From Clostridiales bacterium (GTDB lineage: Bacteria > Bacillota > Clostridia > Lachnospirales > JAITVM01), in contig JAITVM010000166.1 of the NCBI GenBank assembly GCA_031285815.1, positions 1 to 6,163 on the forward strand: 6,163 bases of DNA, read 5' to 3'. Positions within the stretch are counted from its first letter, which is position 1, and every line of letters starts with the position of its first letter. The position numbers were made by a program, and so were the translations under genes. Below are positions 1 through 5,737 of this stretch, in pieces. The notes beneath the pieces are model-generated. The model was not told the DNA's origin. It made no database searches and saw nothing but the letters and a program-made list of their open reading frames with translations.

Positions 1-333
1 AACGCCAGAAAAAAACATAAAAAAGTATTAAAACTAGCCAGGGGATATAGGGGCGCTAGGTCTAAACAATATAGGGTAGCAAAACAATCTGTTATGCGTG
101 CGCTTGCACATTCATTTGCAGGCAGGAAACAAACAAAACGTGAATATAGGAAACTTTGGATATCAAGAATTAACGCCGGCGCAAGGGCAAACGGCATTTC
201 TTATTCAAAATTAATTAACGGTTTAAAAGTAGCTGGTATCAATATCAATAGGAAGATGCTGGCCGATTTAGCAATCACAGATTCTTCTGCTTTCGCTAAG
301 CTAGTAGAAAAAGCAAAATCTAGTATTGCTTAG
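1..333 (+). CDS. rplT: 50S ribosomal protein L20, 5'-truncated by the window edge
   Basis: L20 is an early-assembly protein that binds 23S rRNA in the large ribosomal subunit. The open frame runs from base 1 without a start and gives 110 residues up to TAG at 331-333. The family is usually about 118 residues, so only about 8 N-terminal residues (MARVK...-type) are missing. Recognisable L20 stretches are ARKKHKKVLKLARGYRGARS near the start, then KQYRVAKQSVMRAL, LWISRINAGAR and INRKMLADLAI. An internal ATG at 94 is not the real start, because the conserved basic N-terminal region lies upstream in the same frame. In most bacteria rplT is last in the infC-rpmI-rplT operon. Here it is followed by a terminator and a convergent gene, which fits that position. 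The autoregulatory leader would be outside the window. Confidence 0.97.
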   Translation, partial: NARKKHKKVLKLARGYRGARSKQYRVAKQSVMRALAHSFAGRKQTKREYRKLWISRINAGARANGISYSKLINGLKVAGININRKMLADLAITDSSAFAKLVEKAKSSIA

Positions 334-344
334 ATAATTATTAA

Positions 345-370
345 GCCTTAGGTTTTTATTTTTTTAAGGC
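345..370 (+). terminator. Weak first hairpin after rplT
   Basis: GCCTTA at 345-350 pairs with TAAGGC at 365-370 across a 14-base T-rich loop. It starts 12 bases after the rplT stop. The stem is only 6 bp and the T-run lies in the loop and 3' arm rather than after the stem, so this is at best an accessory terminator or an RNA 3'-end hairpin. The stronger structure just downstream probably does most of the work. Confidence 0.3.
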
Positions 371-381
371 CATAGGTTAGT

Positions 382-436
382 AATTAAAAATCCGCTATCA
401 AATTGCTTTTGGCAATCTAATAGCGGATTTTTAATT
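382..436. terminator. Bidirectional intrinsic terminator between rplT and the LacI gene
   Basis: A 16-bp perfect inverted repeat has arms at 382-397 (AATTAAAAATCCGCTA) and 421-436 (TAGCGGATTTTTAATT). T398 and A420 can add a 17th pair. Inside is a second hairpin, ATTGC (402-406) with GCAAT (412-416) around a 5-base loop. The GC-containing core, TCCGCTA/TAGCGGA, is followed by a T-run on both strands. It can therefore end the rplT transcript from the left and the minus-strand sugar operon from the right. It lies 48 bases past the rplT stop and 18 bases past the LacI stop codon. Confidence 0.9.
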
Positions 437-454
437 TAGCAGTACATCAAAGGC

Positions 455-1468
455 TTAAAGGTTCTCCTTAATTTTTATTACGGCACTTGTTAAATAAGAT
501 TTTGGTTTTTTCTTTTTCCCCGACATAAAATAATTAAACAAGGCCTCAATCGATTTACTCCCTTGCAATAAAGGCTCTTGGCAAATAGTAAAATCAATAA
601 CGCCTTCTTTCAAATAGCGCCTGGTAGATGATATGTCATCAAAGGATATAACTGCTATTTTATCAGAAAGCCCCAGCTTTTTTACCGCCCTGCAAACACC
701 GCCAGCCCCACCGGCAACAATAAAAACCACATTTATGAAATTATTTTTTTTAAGGTACTCGTATGTTAATTTATATGAAGCCCTATCATTATCGTTACAC
801 TCCAACACATCATAAAGGTTAAAATCCGCACCAATATCCTCCAAGTGCCCCGTAAACCCCTTGATCCTGTCATTATGCCCCTTAACAGACAGCGACCCCG
901 TGACTGTCAACAAATCTAATTGGCCTAACATAATTTTACTCAAAAGGCCTGCTGCCGTTTTCCCGCTCTTAATATAGTCGTTGCCAATATAACAAAGCCT
1001 ACCTGCGTCACTTATATCTGAATTAACGCATATAACCGGTATGCCTGCCCCATCGATAAGTTTTCTGATTTCCGGTACATCAACAGTGGAAATACAAAGG
1101 CCGGATACATTTTGTGCAAGCAATTCGTTTATAGCATTTATATGCACGGCGGTTTCATAACCCATAACTTCTTTTATTATGACAGAAACCCCAAAATCAG
1201 ATAATTCCCTTTCCGCCTGCCGGTAGCCTTCAATAACTTCAACAAAGAATTCATTTTTTATACTTGGCAGCATGCACCCAATTATAAGTGGTTTTTTCTT
1301 AGAAGCTAATATTTTTCCTGCTTTGTCCGGCGTATAGCCCATAGTTTCAGCAATAAGTTTTATTTCTTCAGCCACATCTGGTTTTATGCCTTTGCGGCCA
1401 TGAAGGGCCCTATCTACCGTACCCCTAGAAACATTCGCCCTTTTCGCAATTTCTTTTATTGTAGGCAA
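455..1468 (-). CDS. LacI-family transcriptional regulator of the sugar operon
   Basis: This is a 337-residue DNA-binding regulator with the LacI layout. A helix-turn-helix lies at about residues 1-25 (TIKEIAKRANVSRGTVDRAL), followed by a hinge at about 46-58. A periplasmic-binding-protein-like sugar sensor starts near LIIGCMLPS (61-69) and runs to the end. The sensor contains VTGSLSVKGHNDRIKGF and VISFDD, typical of this fold. I chose the TTG at 1468-1466 as start. It has GGGAG (1480-1476) 7 bases upstream and yields the classic MPTIKEIAKRANVS opening. An in-frame TTG at 1486 would add six residues but lacks a ribosome binding site and directly follows TAA. The gene is last in the operon, 44 bases after the isomerase, so it is probably autoregulated. 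The ligand cannot be read from the sequence; a sugar or sugar phosphate of the encoded pathway is inferred. Confidence 0.93.
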   Translation of the reverse strand: MPTIKEIAKRANVSRGTVDRALHGRKGIKPDVAEEIKLIAETMGYTPDKAGKILASKKKPLIIGCMLPSIKNEFFVEVIEGYRQAERELSDFGVSVIIKEVMGYETAVHINAINELLAQNVSGLCISTVDVPEIRKLIDGAGIPVICVNSDISDAGRLCYIGNDYIKSGKTAAGLLSKIMLGQLDLLTVTGSLSVKGHNDRIKGFTGHLEDIGADFNLYDVLECNDNDRASYKLTYEYLKKNNFINVVFIVAGGAGGVCRAVKKLGLSDKIAVISFDDISSTRRYLKEGVIDFTICQEPLLQGSKSIEALFNYFMSGKKKKPKSYLTSAVIKIKENL

Positions 1469-1475
1469 AACACTA

Positions 1476-1480
1476 CTCCC
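1476..1480 (-). promoter_or_regulatory. Ribosome binding site that decides the LacI start
   Basis: On the minus strand GGGAG lies 7 bases before the TTG at 1468-1466. The alternative TTG at 1486-1484 has only AT-rich sequence upstream, and the ATG at 1499-1497 is out of frame. This site is therefore the reason for preferring the shorter protein. Confidence 0.7.
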
Positions 1481-1512
1481 GCTCAATTAATTGAATCATG
1501 GTGGATGCCCTG

Positions 1513-3000
1513 TTAGTTAAATGGGTTTTCTTTTTCATAAAGCATGCCAGCAGGCCTATTAAATTCTATGTCTGTAACGCCTAAATAATCAAAAACAGTG
1601 TACAGGGCCTTGCCAATATGCGAAAATGCTACAGCACCATGGTGTGGGTACCTTTTCGCAATCAATACATTCCGGTAAAACCTTCCCATATCAGATATCG
1701 CAAAAATGCCTATCCCACCAAAAGAACGTGTATCAACCGGTAAAATCTCCCCTTGGGCAACATATGCATGCAGTGTTGTATCCGCTGCAGACTGTAACCG
1801 GAAAAATGTTATATTGCCTGGTATAATATCGCCTTCTAAAGTGCCCCTTGTTACATCCGGCGTGTTACCGCTTTCAATTAACCTATTCATAATAAGCTGA
1901 TATTTCATAGCCCCATTAGTAAGCTTTTTAATTGGGGTATTCCCGCAGTGGAAGCCCATAAATATATCTTTATCTGTATATTCAAATTTGCCCCTAACCT
2001 CTTTGTCATAAATATCTGCAGGGACACTGTTATTTATATCTAAAATGGTAACAGCGTCTTCAGTTATACATGCCGCTATATATTCAGAAACCGCGCCATA
2101 AATATCGACCTCACAAGCAACAGGCATCCCCATCGAAGCTAAACGGCTGTTAACATAGCATGGCATGAAACCAAATTCAGTAGAAAAAGCTGGCCAGCAT
2201 TTATTAGCAAATACAACATAATCAGAAGCGCCCTTATTATTAACCGCCCAATCTAATAAAGTTAATTCAAACTGGGCTAATTTATTTAAAATATCTGGAT
2301 ATGAGTTGCCATTTTCACCTAACTCGGCAGCCATATCTGCCGCAACCGATTCGATTCTTTCATCATTAGCATGCTCTTTAAAAGATACAAGCAAATCGAG
2401 CTCAGAGTTCTCTTGAATTTCTACACCGATATCATACAAAGCTTTAATTGGCGCATTACAAGCAAAGAAATCCTGTGGCCTAGGCCCAAAAGTAATTACC
2501 TTAAGCCCTTTTAATCCAATTATTGCCCTTGCGACAGGTACAAACCCTTCAATCATATCACAAACTTCTGAGTAAGTGCCTACAGGGTACTCTGGAATAA
2601 CTGCTTTAAGCTTCCTTAGCCCTAAGTTATACGAACAGTTTAGCATGCCACAATATGCGTCCCCACGGCCATTAATTAAATCTTCGCCAGATTCTTCTGC
2701 CGAGGCGGCGTACATAACAGGGCCATCAAAATATTTGGCTATTAATGTTTCTGGGGTTTCTGGCCCAAAATTGCCTAATAGCACAACTAATGCGTTACAT
2801 CCCGCCAATTTAACATCGTTAACTGCCTTAAGCATATCTTTTTCGTTTTCAACAACTACCTTGCTCTCAAAAACTTCGTAGCCCCTTTTTAGATATTCGG
2901 CAGCAACCCTCTCGCGCCTTTTTTCAGATAAAGAAATTACAAAACAATCACGGCTTACGGCAATAATCCCAAGTTTTACTTCTGGTATATTATTAAACAT
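1513..3000 (-). CDS. L-fucose/L-arabinose isomerase family protein (aldose-ketose isomerase)
   Basis: This 495-residue protein resembles the FucI/AraA superfamily of cytoplasmic, Mn-dependent ketol isomerases. An N-terminal Rossmann-like part contains LGIIAVSRD (10-18) and a central domain contains LVVLLGNFGPETP (71-83). The active-site region contains ACEVDIYGAVSEY (295-307) and ILDINN (319-324). E297 and D321 are 24 residues apart, the same spacing as metal ligands Glu337 and Asp361 of E. coli FucI. HCGN follows at 351-354. YPHHGAVAFSHIGK (451-464) carries likely equivalents of the third ligand, His528. It is shorter than E. coli FucI (591). ATG is preceded by GGGG with a 6-base gap. It lies 64 bases after the DUF4867 gene. 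Next to xylulokinase it probably makes a pentulose from a pentose, but whether from D-xylose, D-arabinose, L-arabinose or another sugar cannot be told from sequence. The family call is firm; the substrate is not. Confidence 0.88.
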   Translation of the reverse strand: MFNNIPEVKLGIIAVSRDCFVISLSEKRRERVAAEYLKRGYEVFESKVVVENEKDMLKAVNDVKLAGCNALVVLLGNFGPETPETLIAKYFDGPVMYAASAEESGEDLINGRGDAYCGMLNCSYNLGLRKLKAVIPEYPVGTYSEVCDMIEGFVPVARAIIGLKGLKVITFGPRPQDFFACNAPIKALYDIGVEIQENSELDLLVSFKEHANDERIESVAADMAAELGENGNSYPDILNKLAQFELTLLDWAVNNKGASDYVVFANKCWPAFSTEFGFMPCYVNSRLASMGMPVACEVDIYGAVSEYIAACITEDAVTILDINNSVPADIYDKEVRGKFEYTDKDIFMGFHCGNTPIKKLTNGAMKYQLIMNRLIESGNTPDVTRGTLEGDIIPGNITFFRLQSAADTTLHAYVAQGEILPVDTRSFGGIGIFAISDMGRFYRNVLIAKRYPHHGAVAFSHIGKALYTVFDYLGVTDIEFNRPAGMLYEKENPFN

Positions 3001-3064
3001 GATTTTCCCCTTTTCTAAAAATAATAATAGTATAAGTTATCTTAGCTTGATTAAAAAATAATAT

Positions 3065-3682
3065 TTAGATTTCCACGTTCCCACCTATAATACCTTGATA
3101 TGCGTTATTTTTTGGTGCCCAGTCCCCATGGCCAATCAGCCATTTATTTTTCGCATATAAAAGCTTGTCTTCTGTTGAAATTTCTGTTTTAGCTTCAAGG
3201 GGCGTGTTTGTCCCCCGAGGCAAAACAACAACAGCTTTAAACCCTTCGCCACATGGCGCAAAGTGCAGCGTTGTGGCATAAAACTCAAAGGCTTGGCCTT
3301 TTTTGACACTAAAAGCCTTAATATTTTTTGAATCAAATGAGTAATTGCCGGAATCAAGGCAAATATCCCTCTGGTCACCAACCAAAACTGATAAATCTGT
3401 TGCGGCAATATTAATTTCAGACGACCTATGATATTCCACCGCATTTAGTAATGAGTTATAACCAATACAATAACCTATCTGGATTGGCAGGCCGCCAAAA
3501 AACATTGTCTGCAATTCAATAAATGCCCTGCCCTCTTCCAATTCCGGTACAGATGGCACATATACAACATCTTTTGGAAGGCTAACGCTTTCCATTTTGC
3601 CAATTAATTCTGAAAAATCATAACCATCCAATACCTTTCCGTATTGCAGAAAGCTTGCATCCATCACGCTTTTAATTTCCAT
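3065..3682 (-). CDS. DUF4867 family protein, cupin-like, sugar operon member
   Basis: This 205-residue cytoplasmic protein matches the DUF4867 family as I recall it. Hallmarks are DVVYVPSVPELE (38-49), GGLPIQIGYCIGYN (63-76), EYHRSSEINIAATDL (83-97), ATTLHFAPC (136-144), VVVLPRGTNTPLE (151-163) and KNKWLIGH (178-185). The PIQIGYCxGYNxxLNAxEYHxSSE pattern recalls ureidoglycolate lyase-like cupins. H85, E89 and H140 are plausible metal ligands; that is inference. There is no signal peptide or membrane segment. ATG at 3682 is preceded by AAGGGG about 9 bases upstream. The gene lies 18 bases after the xylB stop, so the two are surely cotranscribed. I know of no established function. Its place between an isomerase and a kinase suggests a sugar-handling step such as anomer conversion, epimerisation or a side reaction, but this is speculation. 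Confidence 0.85.
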   Translation of the reverse strand: MEIKSVMDASFLQYGKVLDGYDFSELIGKMESVSLPKDVVYVPSVPELEEGRAFIELQTMFFGGLPIQIGYCIGYNSLLNAVEYHRSSEINIAATDLSVLVGDQRDICLDSGNYSFDSKNIKAFSVKKGQAFEFYATTLHFAPCGEGFKAVVVLPRGTNTPLEAKTEISTEDKLLYAKNKWLIGHGDWAPKNNAYQGIIGGNVEI

Positions 3683-3700
3683 TCACTAGGGCCCCTTCTT

Positions 3701-5224
3701 TTATAAATTTCCTAAAGCTTCAAATTGCCCCTCTAAACTTTTATACAATGCTTTATAAATTTGATAATATTTTTCGTATTCTGAAGATTCTGTACCATTA
3801 GGGCATATTGCTTCGTTTACCTTAACAACAGCCTCACAAGCCGCTGGCACAGATTTATATATGCCCGCGCCTACGCCAGCCAATACCGCCGCCCCTAAGG
3901 CAGGGCCTTCTTTCGATTGGGCCGTATTAACAGAAACCCCAAGGGTATCGGCAATCATTTGCCTCCAAAATGGGTTGGCAGAGCCCCCGCCGCAAGCCGT
4001 AAGTAAAGATACGTTAACACCTATCCCCTTTAAAACCTCATAGCTGTCCCGTTGGGAAAAAGATACGCCCTCCATAATAGACCTGATCATATCCTTTTTA
4101 TCATGGACTGCAGACAAGCCAAAGAATACCCCCCTGGCTTTAGGGTTTAAATGAGGGGTCCTTTCCCCCATTAAATATGGCAAATAAATAAGTTTAGATG
4201 AGCCTATTGGCGAACGTGAAGCCCCGCCGCATATAATTTCATATGGGTCTGACCCTAAAAGTTTAGCGCTCTCTATTTCGGATTGGCAGAAATTATCCTT
4301 AAACCATTTAAGCGAAAGCCCAGCTGCTTGGGTAACCCCCATAACATGCCAGCTGCACGGCACAGCATGGCAAAATGTATGCACGCGGCCCAGTGGGTCA
4401 ATAGACAATTTATCTGTATGTGCAAAAACTACCCCAGAAGAGCCTAATGTAACAAAAGCTTTGCCATCTACACATACCCCTGTCCCGATAGCCGCTGCCG
4501 CGTTATCCCCTGCGCCGCCGACCACAGGCGTCCCTATACTAAGCCCGGTTTCTTCAGATACTTCTTTTGTAATTTCCCCTGTTATTTCTGGAGATTCATA
4601 CATTTCGCCCAGAAAGTCCCGTTCTATGCCCAGTTTATCCAAAACCTCTTGCGACCACGCCCTTTTCGGGACATCTAAAAGCTGCATCCCGGAAGCATCT
4701 GAAACTTCTGTGGCAAACTTGCCTGTTAACTTAAAGCGTATATAATCTTTAGGTAGGAGGATTTTTCTTATTAGGCTATAATTCTCAGGCTCATTATTTC
4801 TAACCCATAAAATTTTTGAAGCAGTAAACCCTGTGAGTGCCGGGTTAGCAGTTATTTCAATTAACCGTTCTTTCCCAACCTTTTGAGTAATTTCAGTACA
4901 TTCTTTATCTGTCCTCTGGTCACACCAAATAATTGAACGCCTGATTACCTGATTGTTTTTATCCAATAGGACAAGGCCATGCATCTGGCCCGAAAGCCCA
5001 ACCCCTTTAATATCTTTGGGGTCAATGCCACTTTTATTTATTACGGTATTTAATGTTTTGACCGTAGCGCCCCACCAGTCGCCAGGGTCTTGTTCCGCCC
5101 AGCCATTATTGGGCTGGTAAAGCGGGTAGTCTTTACTATCGGAACAAATTACTTCACCATCTTTGTTAAATAAAACTGTTTTTGTACCAGATGTCCCAAT
5201 GTCTATACCAATTAGATACTCCAT
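3701..5224 (-). CDS. xylB: Xylulokinase (FGGY carbohydrate kinase)
   Basis: This cytoplasmic kinase phosphorylates D-xylulose to D-xylulose 5-phosphate for the pentose phosphate pathway. The 507 residues match the usual length (about 485-510). The N-terminal FGGY domain starts with YLIGIDIGTSGTK (3-15), including D8 and the phosphate-binding loop. SGQMHGLVLLD (78-88) is the xylulokinase-type sugar motif, and IIWCDQRTD (98-106) follows. VVGGAGDNAAAAIGTG (234-249) holds the catalytic base D240, equivalent to Asp233 of E. coli XylB. The second FGGY domain has MGERTPHLNPKARGVFFGL (352-370) and the ATP-site motif CGGGSANPFWRQMIADTLG (411-429). ATG at 5224 has GGAGG 5 bases away. It is the first gene of the operon. 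SGQMHG favours xylulose, but FGGY kinases can accept ribulose or other ketoses, and the FucI-type isomerase partner leaves room for that. Confidence 0.95.
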   Translation of the reverse strand: MEYLIGIDIGTSGTKTVLFNKDGEVICSDSKDYPLYQPNNGWAEQDPGDWWGATVKTLNTVINKSGIDPKDIKGVGLSGQMHGLVLLDKNNQVIRRSIIWCDQRTDKECTEITQKVGKERLIEITANPALTGFTASKILWVRNNEPENYSLIRKILLPKDYIRFKLTGKFATEVSDASGMQLLDVPKRAWSQEVLDKLGIERDFLGEMYESPEITGEITKEVSEETGLSIGTPVVGGAGDNAAAAIGTGVCVDGKAFVTLGSSGVVFAHTDKLSIDPLGRVHTFCHAVPCSWHVMGVTQAAGLSLKWFKDNFCQSEIESAKLLGSDPYEIICGGASRSPIGSSKLIYLPYLMGERTPHLNPKARGVFFGLSAVHDKKDMIRSIMEGVSFSQRDSYEVLKGIGVNVSLLTACGGGSANPFWRQMIADTLGVSVNTAQSKEGPALGAAVLAGVGAGIYKSVPAACEAVVKVNEAICPNGTESSEYEKYYQIYKALYKSLEGQFEALGNL

Positions 5225-5266
5225 AAAACCCTCCGTTCCGTACTTTATTAAAAGAAACTTTTATCC

Positions 5267-5314
5267 AGGCTGAAGCAGCCACTGGCAGGCTTCCCTCCAG
5301 AAGTTTTTCAGCCT
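5267..5314 (-). promoter_or_regulatory. Structured 5' leader of the xylB operon with alternative hairpins
   Basis: An 8-bp inverted repeat, AGGCTGAA (5267-5274) and TTCAGCCT (5307-5314), encloses a smaller stem of CTGG+AGG (5282-5285, 5287-5289) with CCT+CCAG (5294-5300) around a 4-base loop. CAGCC at 5276-5280 can instead pair with GGCTG at 5268-5272, with a 3-base loop, which breaks the long stem. In the operon mRNA the two forms exclude one another. No T-tract directly follows on the operon strand. On the plus strand ATTTTTAG follows the stem, so it could also end antisense transcription. No known riboswitch class was recognised. Confidence 0.45.
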
Positions 5315-5349
5315 ATTTTTAGTTAATAAAAACAAAAACTTTATTTTTA

Positions 5350-5362
5350 CGTGCACGGGCAC
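5350..5362. promoter_or_regulatory. Candidate operator just downstream of the operon start site
   Basis: CGTGCACG (5350-5357) is a perfect 8-bp palindrome. It overlaps a second symmetric reading, GTGC-ACGG-GCAC (5351-5362). It is a GC-rich island in otherwise AT-rich DNA, at about +4 to +16 of the predicted transcript, where a repressor would block initiation or early elongation. It does not match the usual TGNAANCGNTNNCA form of LacI/CcpA sites well, so assignment to the operon's LacI protein is only a suggestion. Confidence 0.35.
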
Positions 5363-5371
5363 ATTAATTAA

Positions 5372-5400
5372 ATTATATCTTCCTACAAGTTTCTTGTCAA
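5372..5400 (-). promoter_or_regulatory. Consensus sigma-A promoter for the xylB operon
   Basis: Reading the minus strand, TTGACA (5400-5395) is followed by exactly 17 bases and TATAAT (5377-5372). Both hexamers match the vegetative consensus at all six positions. Transcription would start near 5365, giving a leader of about 141 bases before the xylB ATG. A promoter this strong normally needs repression, which fits a LacI-type repressor encoded in the same operon. Confidence 0.88.
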
Positions 5401-5636
5401 CGAAATTTTCAAAAATCAAATTAAAATAGAGCCAAACTTTAGTTAAGGCTTTCGCCAAATATTTTATTTTAAATTGAAAAATTTATATTTGTATAAAAAC
5501 AAAGTTAAAATAAAATAATTTCCGGCACAATATACAAATTTAATTTTTTTTATTTTTTAGGGTTTTATATTAGCCAATTATTTTCAACCAGGCCCCTTAA
5601 TTAACGAACACACTTTGCTACAATATACTACTTACA

Positions 5637-5665
5637 TTGATTTATCATTAATTTAGTATTATAAT
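5637..5665 (+). promoter_or_regulatory. Sigma-A promoter for the pdxA/DUF1537 relic
   Basis: TTGATT (5637-5642) is followed by 17 bases and a perfect TATAAT (5660-5665). The start site would be near 5672, leaving a leader of about 66 bases. The -10 lies inside a 12-bp perfect palindrome, GTATTATAATAC (5656-5667), a possible operator. The promoter looks intact although the gene it drives is broken. Confidence 0.65.
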
Positions 5666-5723
5666 ACAAATTATACATAAATATACTTTTATCACAAGAG
5701 GCCTTTTATTAAAACATTACAGA

Positions 5724-5733
5724 AAGGTGGTGA
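5724..5733 (+). promoter_or_regulatory. Strong ribosome binding site before the TTG start of the relic
   Basis: AAAGGTGGTGATT lies just before TTG at 5738-5740. It differs from the ideal AAAGGAGGTGA at one base and has suitable spacing. It supports TTG as the original start, since MPHKQPIIGITMGDP then begins in the normal place for PdxA proteins. Confidence 0.75.
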
Positions 5734-5737
5734 TTTT

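Larger units (their letters stand above)
5225..5737. promoter_or_regulatory. Divergent AT-rich control region between xylB and the pdxA/DUF1537 relic
   Basis: These 513 bases hold no believable gene. The right third (5637-5737) carries the plus-strand promoter and ribosome binding site. The left part (5225-5400) carries the operon promoter and leader. The middle (about 5401-5636) is mostly A/T runs, where I see no gene, strong hairpin or clear cre site. A 65-codon minus-strand frame at 5261-5458 spans the operon promoter and looks like noise. Confidence 0.75.

Noticed and set aside
1484..1486. TTG at 1486 as the start of the LacI gene
   Set aside because: It directly follows an in-frame TAA, has no ribosome binding site, and adds six residues not typical of the family. 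The TTG at 1468 has a good site and the usual N-terminus.
2576..2881. 101-codon plus-strand frame opposite the isomerase
   Set aside because: It is antisense to a well-supported coding region, is Ser/Pro-rich as typical of reverse-frame shadows, and has no recognised domain.
3136..3444. 102-codon minus-strand frame inside the DUF4867 gene
   Set aside because: It is an out-of-frame shadow of a gene with clear conserved motifs.
5267..5300. Possible SRP RNA because of AAGCAGCCA
   Set aside because: Only nine bases resemble the SRP RNA core. The GGAAGGAAGC internal-loop pattern and the long flanking stem are missing.
5395..5411. Possible CcpA (cre) site overlapping the operon -35
   Set aside because: TGTCAACGAAATTT matches the start and the central CG of cre, but mismatches the conserved A at position 4 and the CA at the end.
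5261..5458. 65-codon minus-strand open frame in the xylB upstream region
   Set aside because: It runs across the consensus operon promoter and the leader hairpin, is Lys/Leu/Phe-rich as expected from AT-rich DNA, matches no family I know, and no clear ribosome site was seen.
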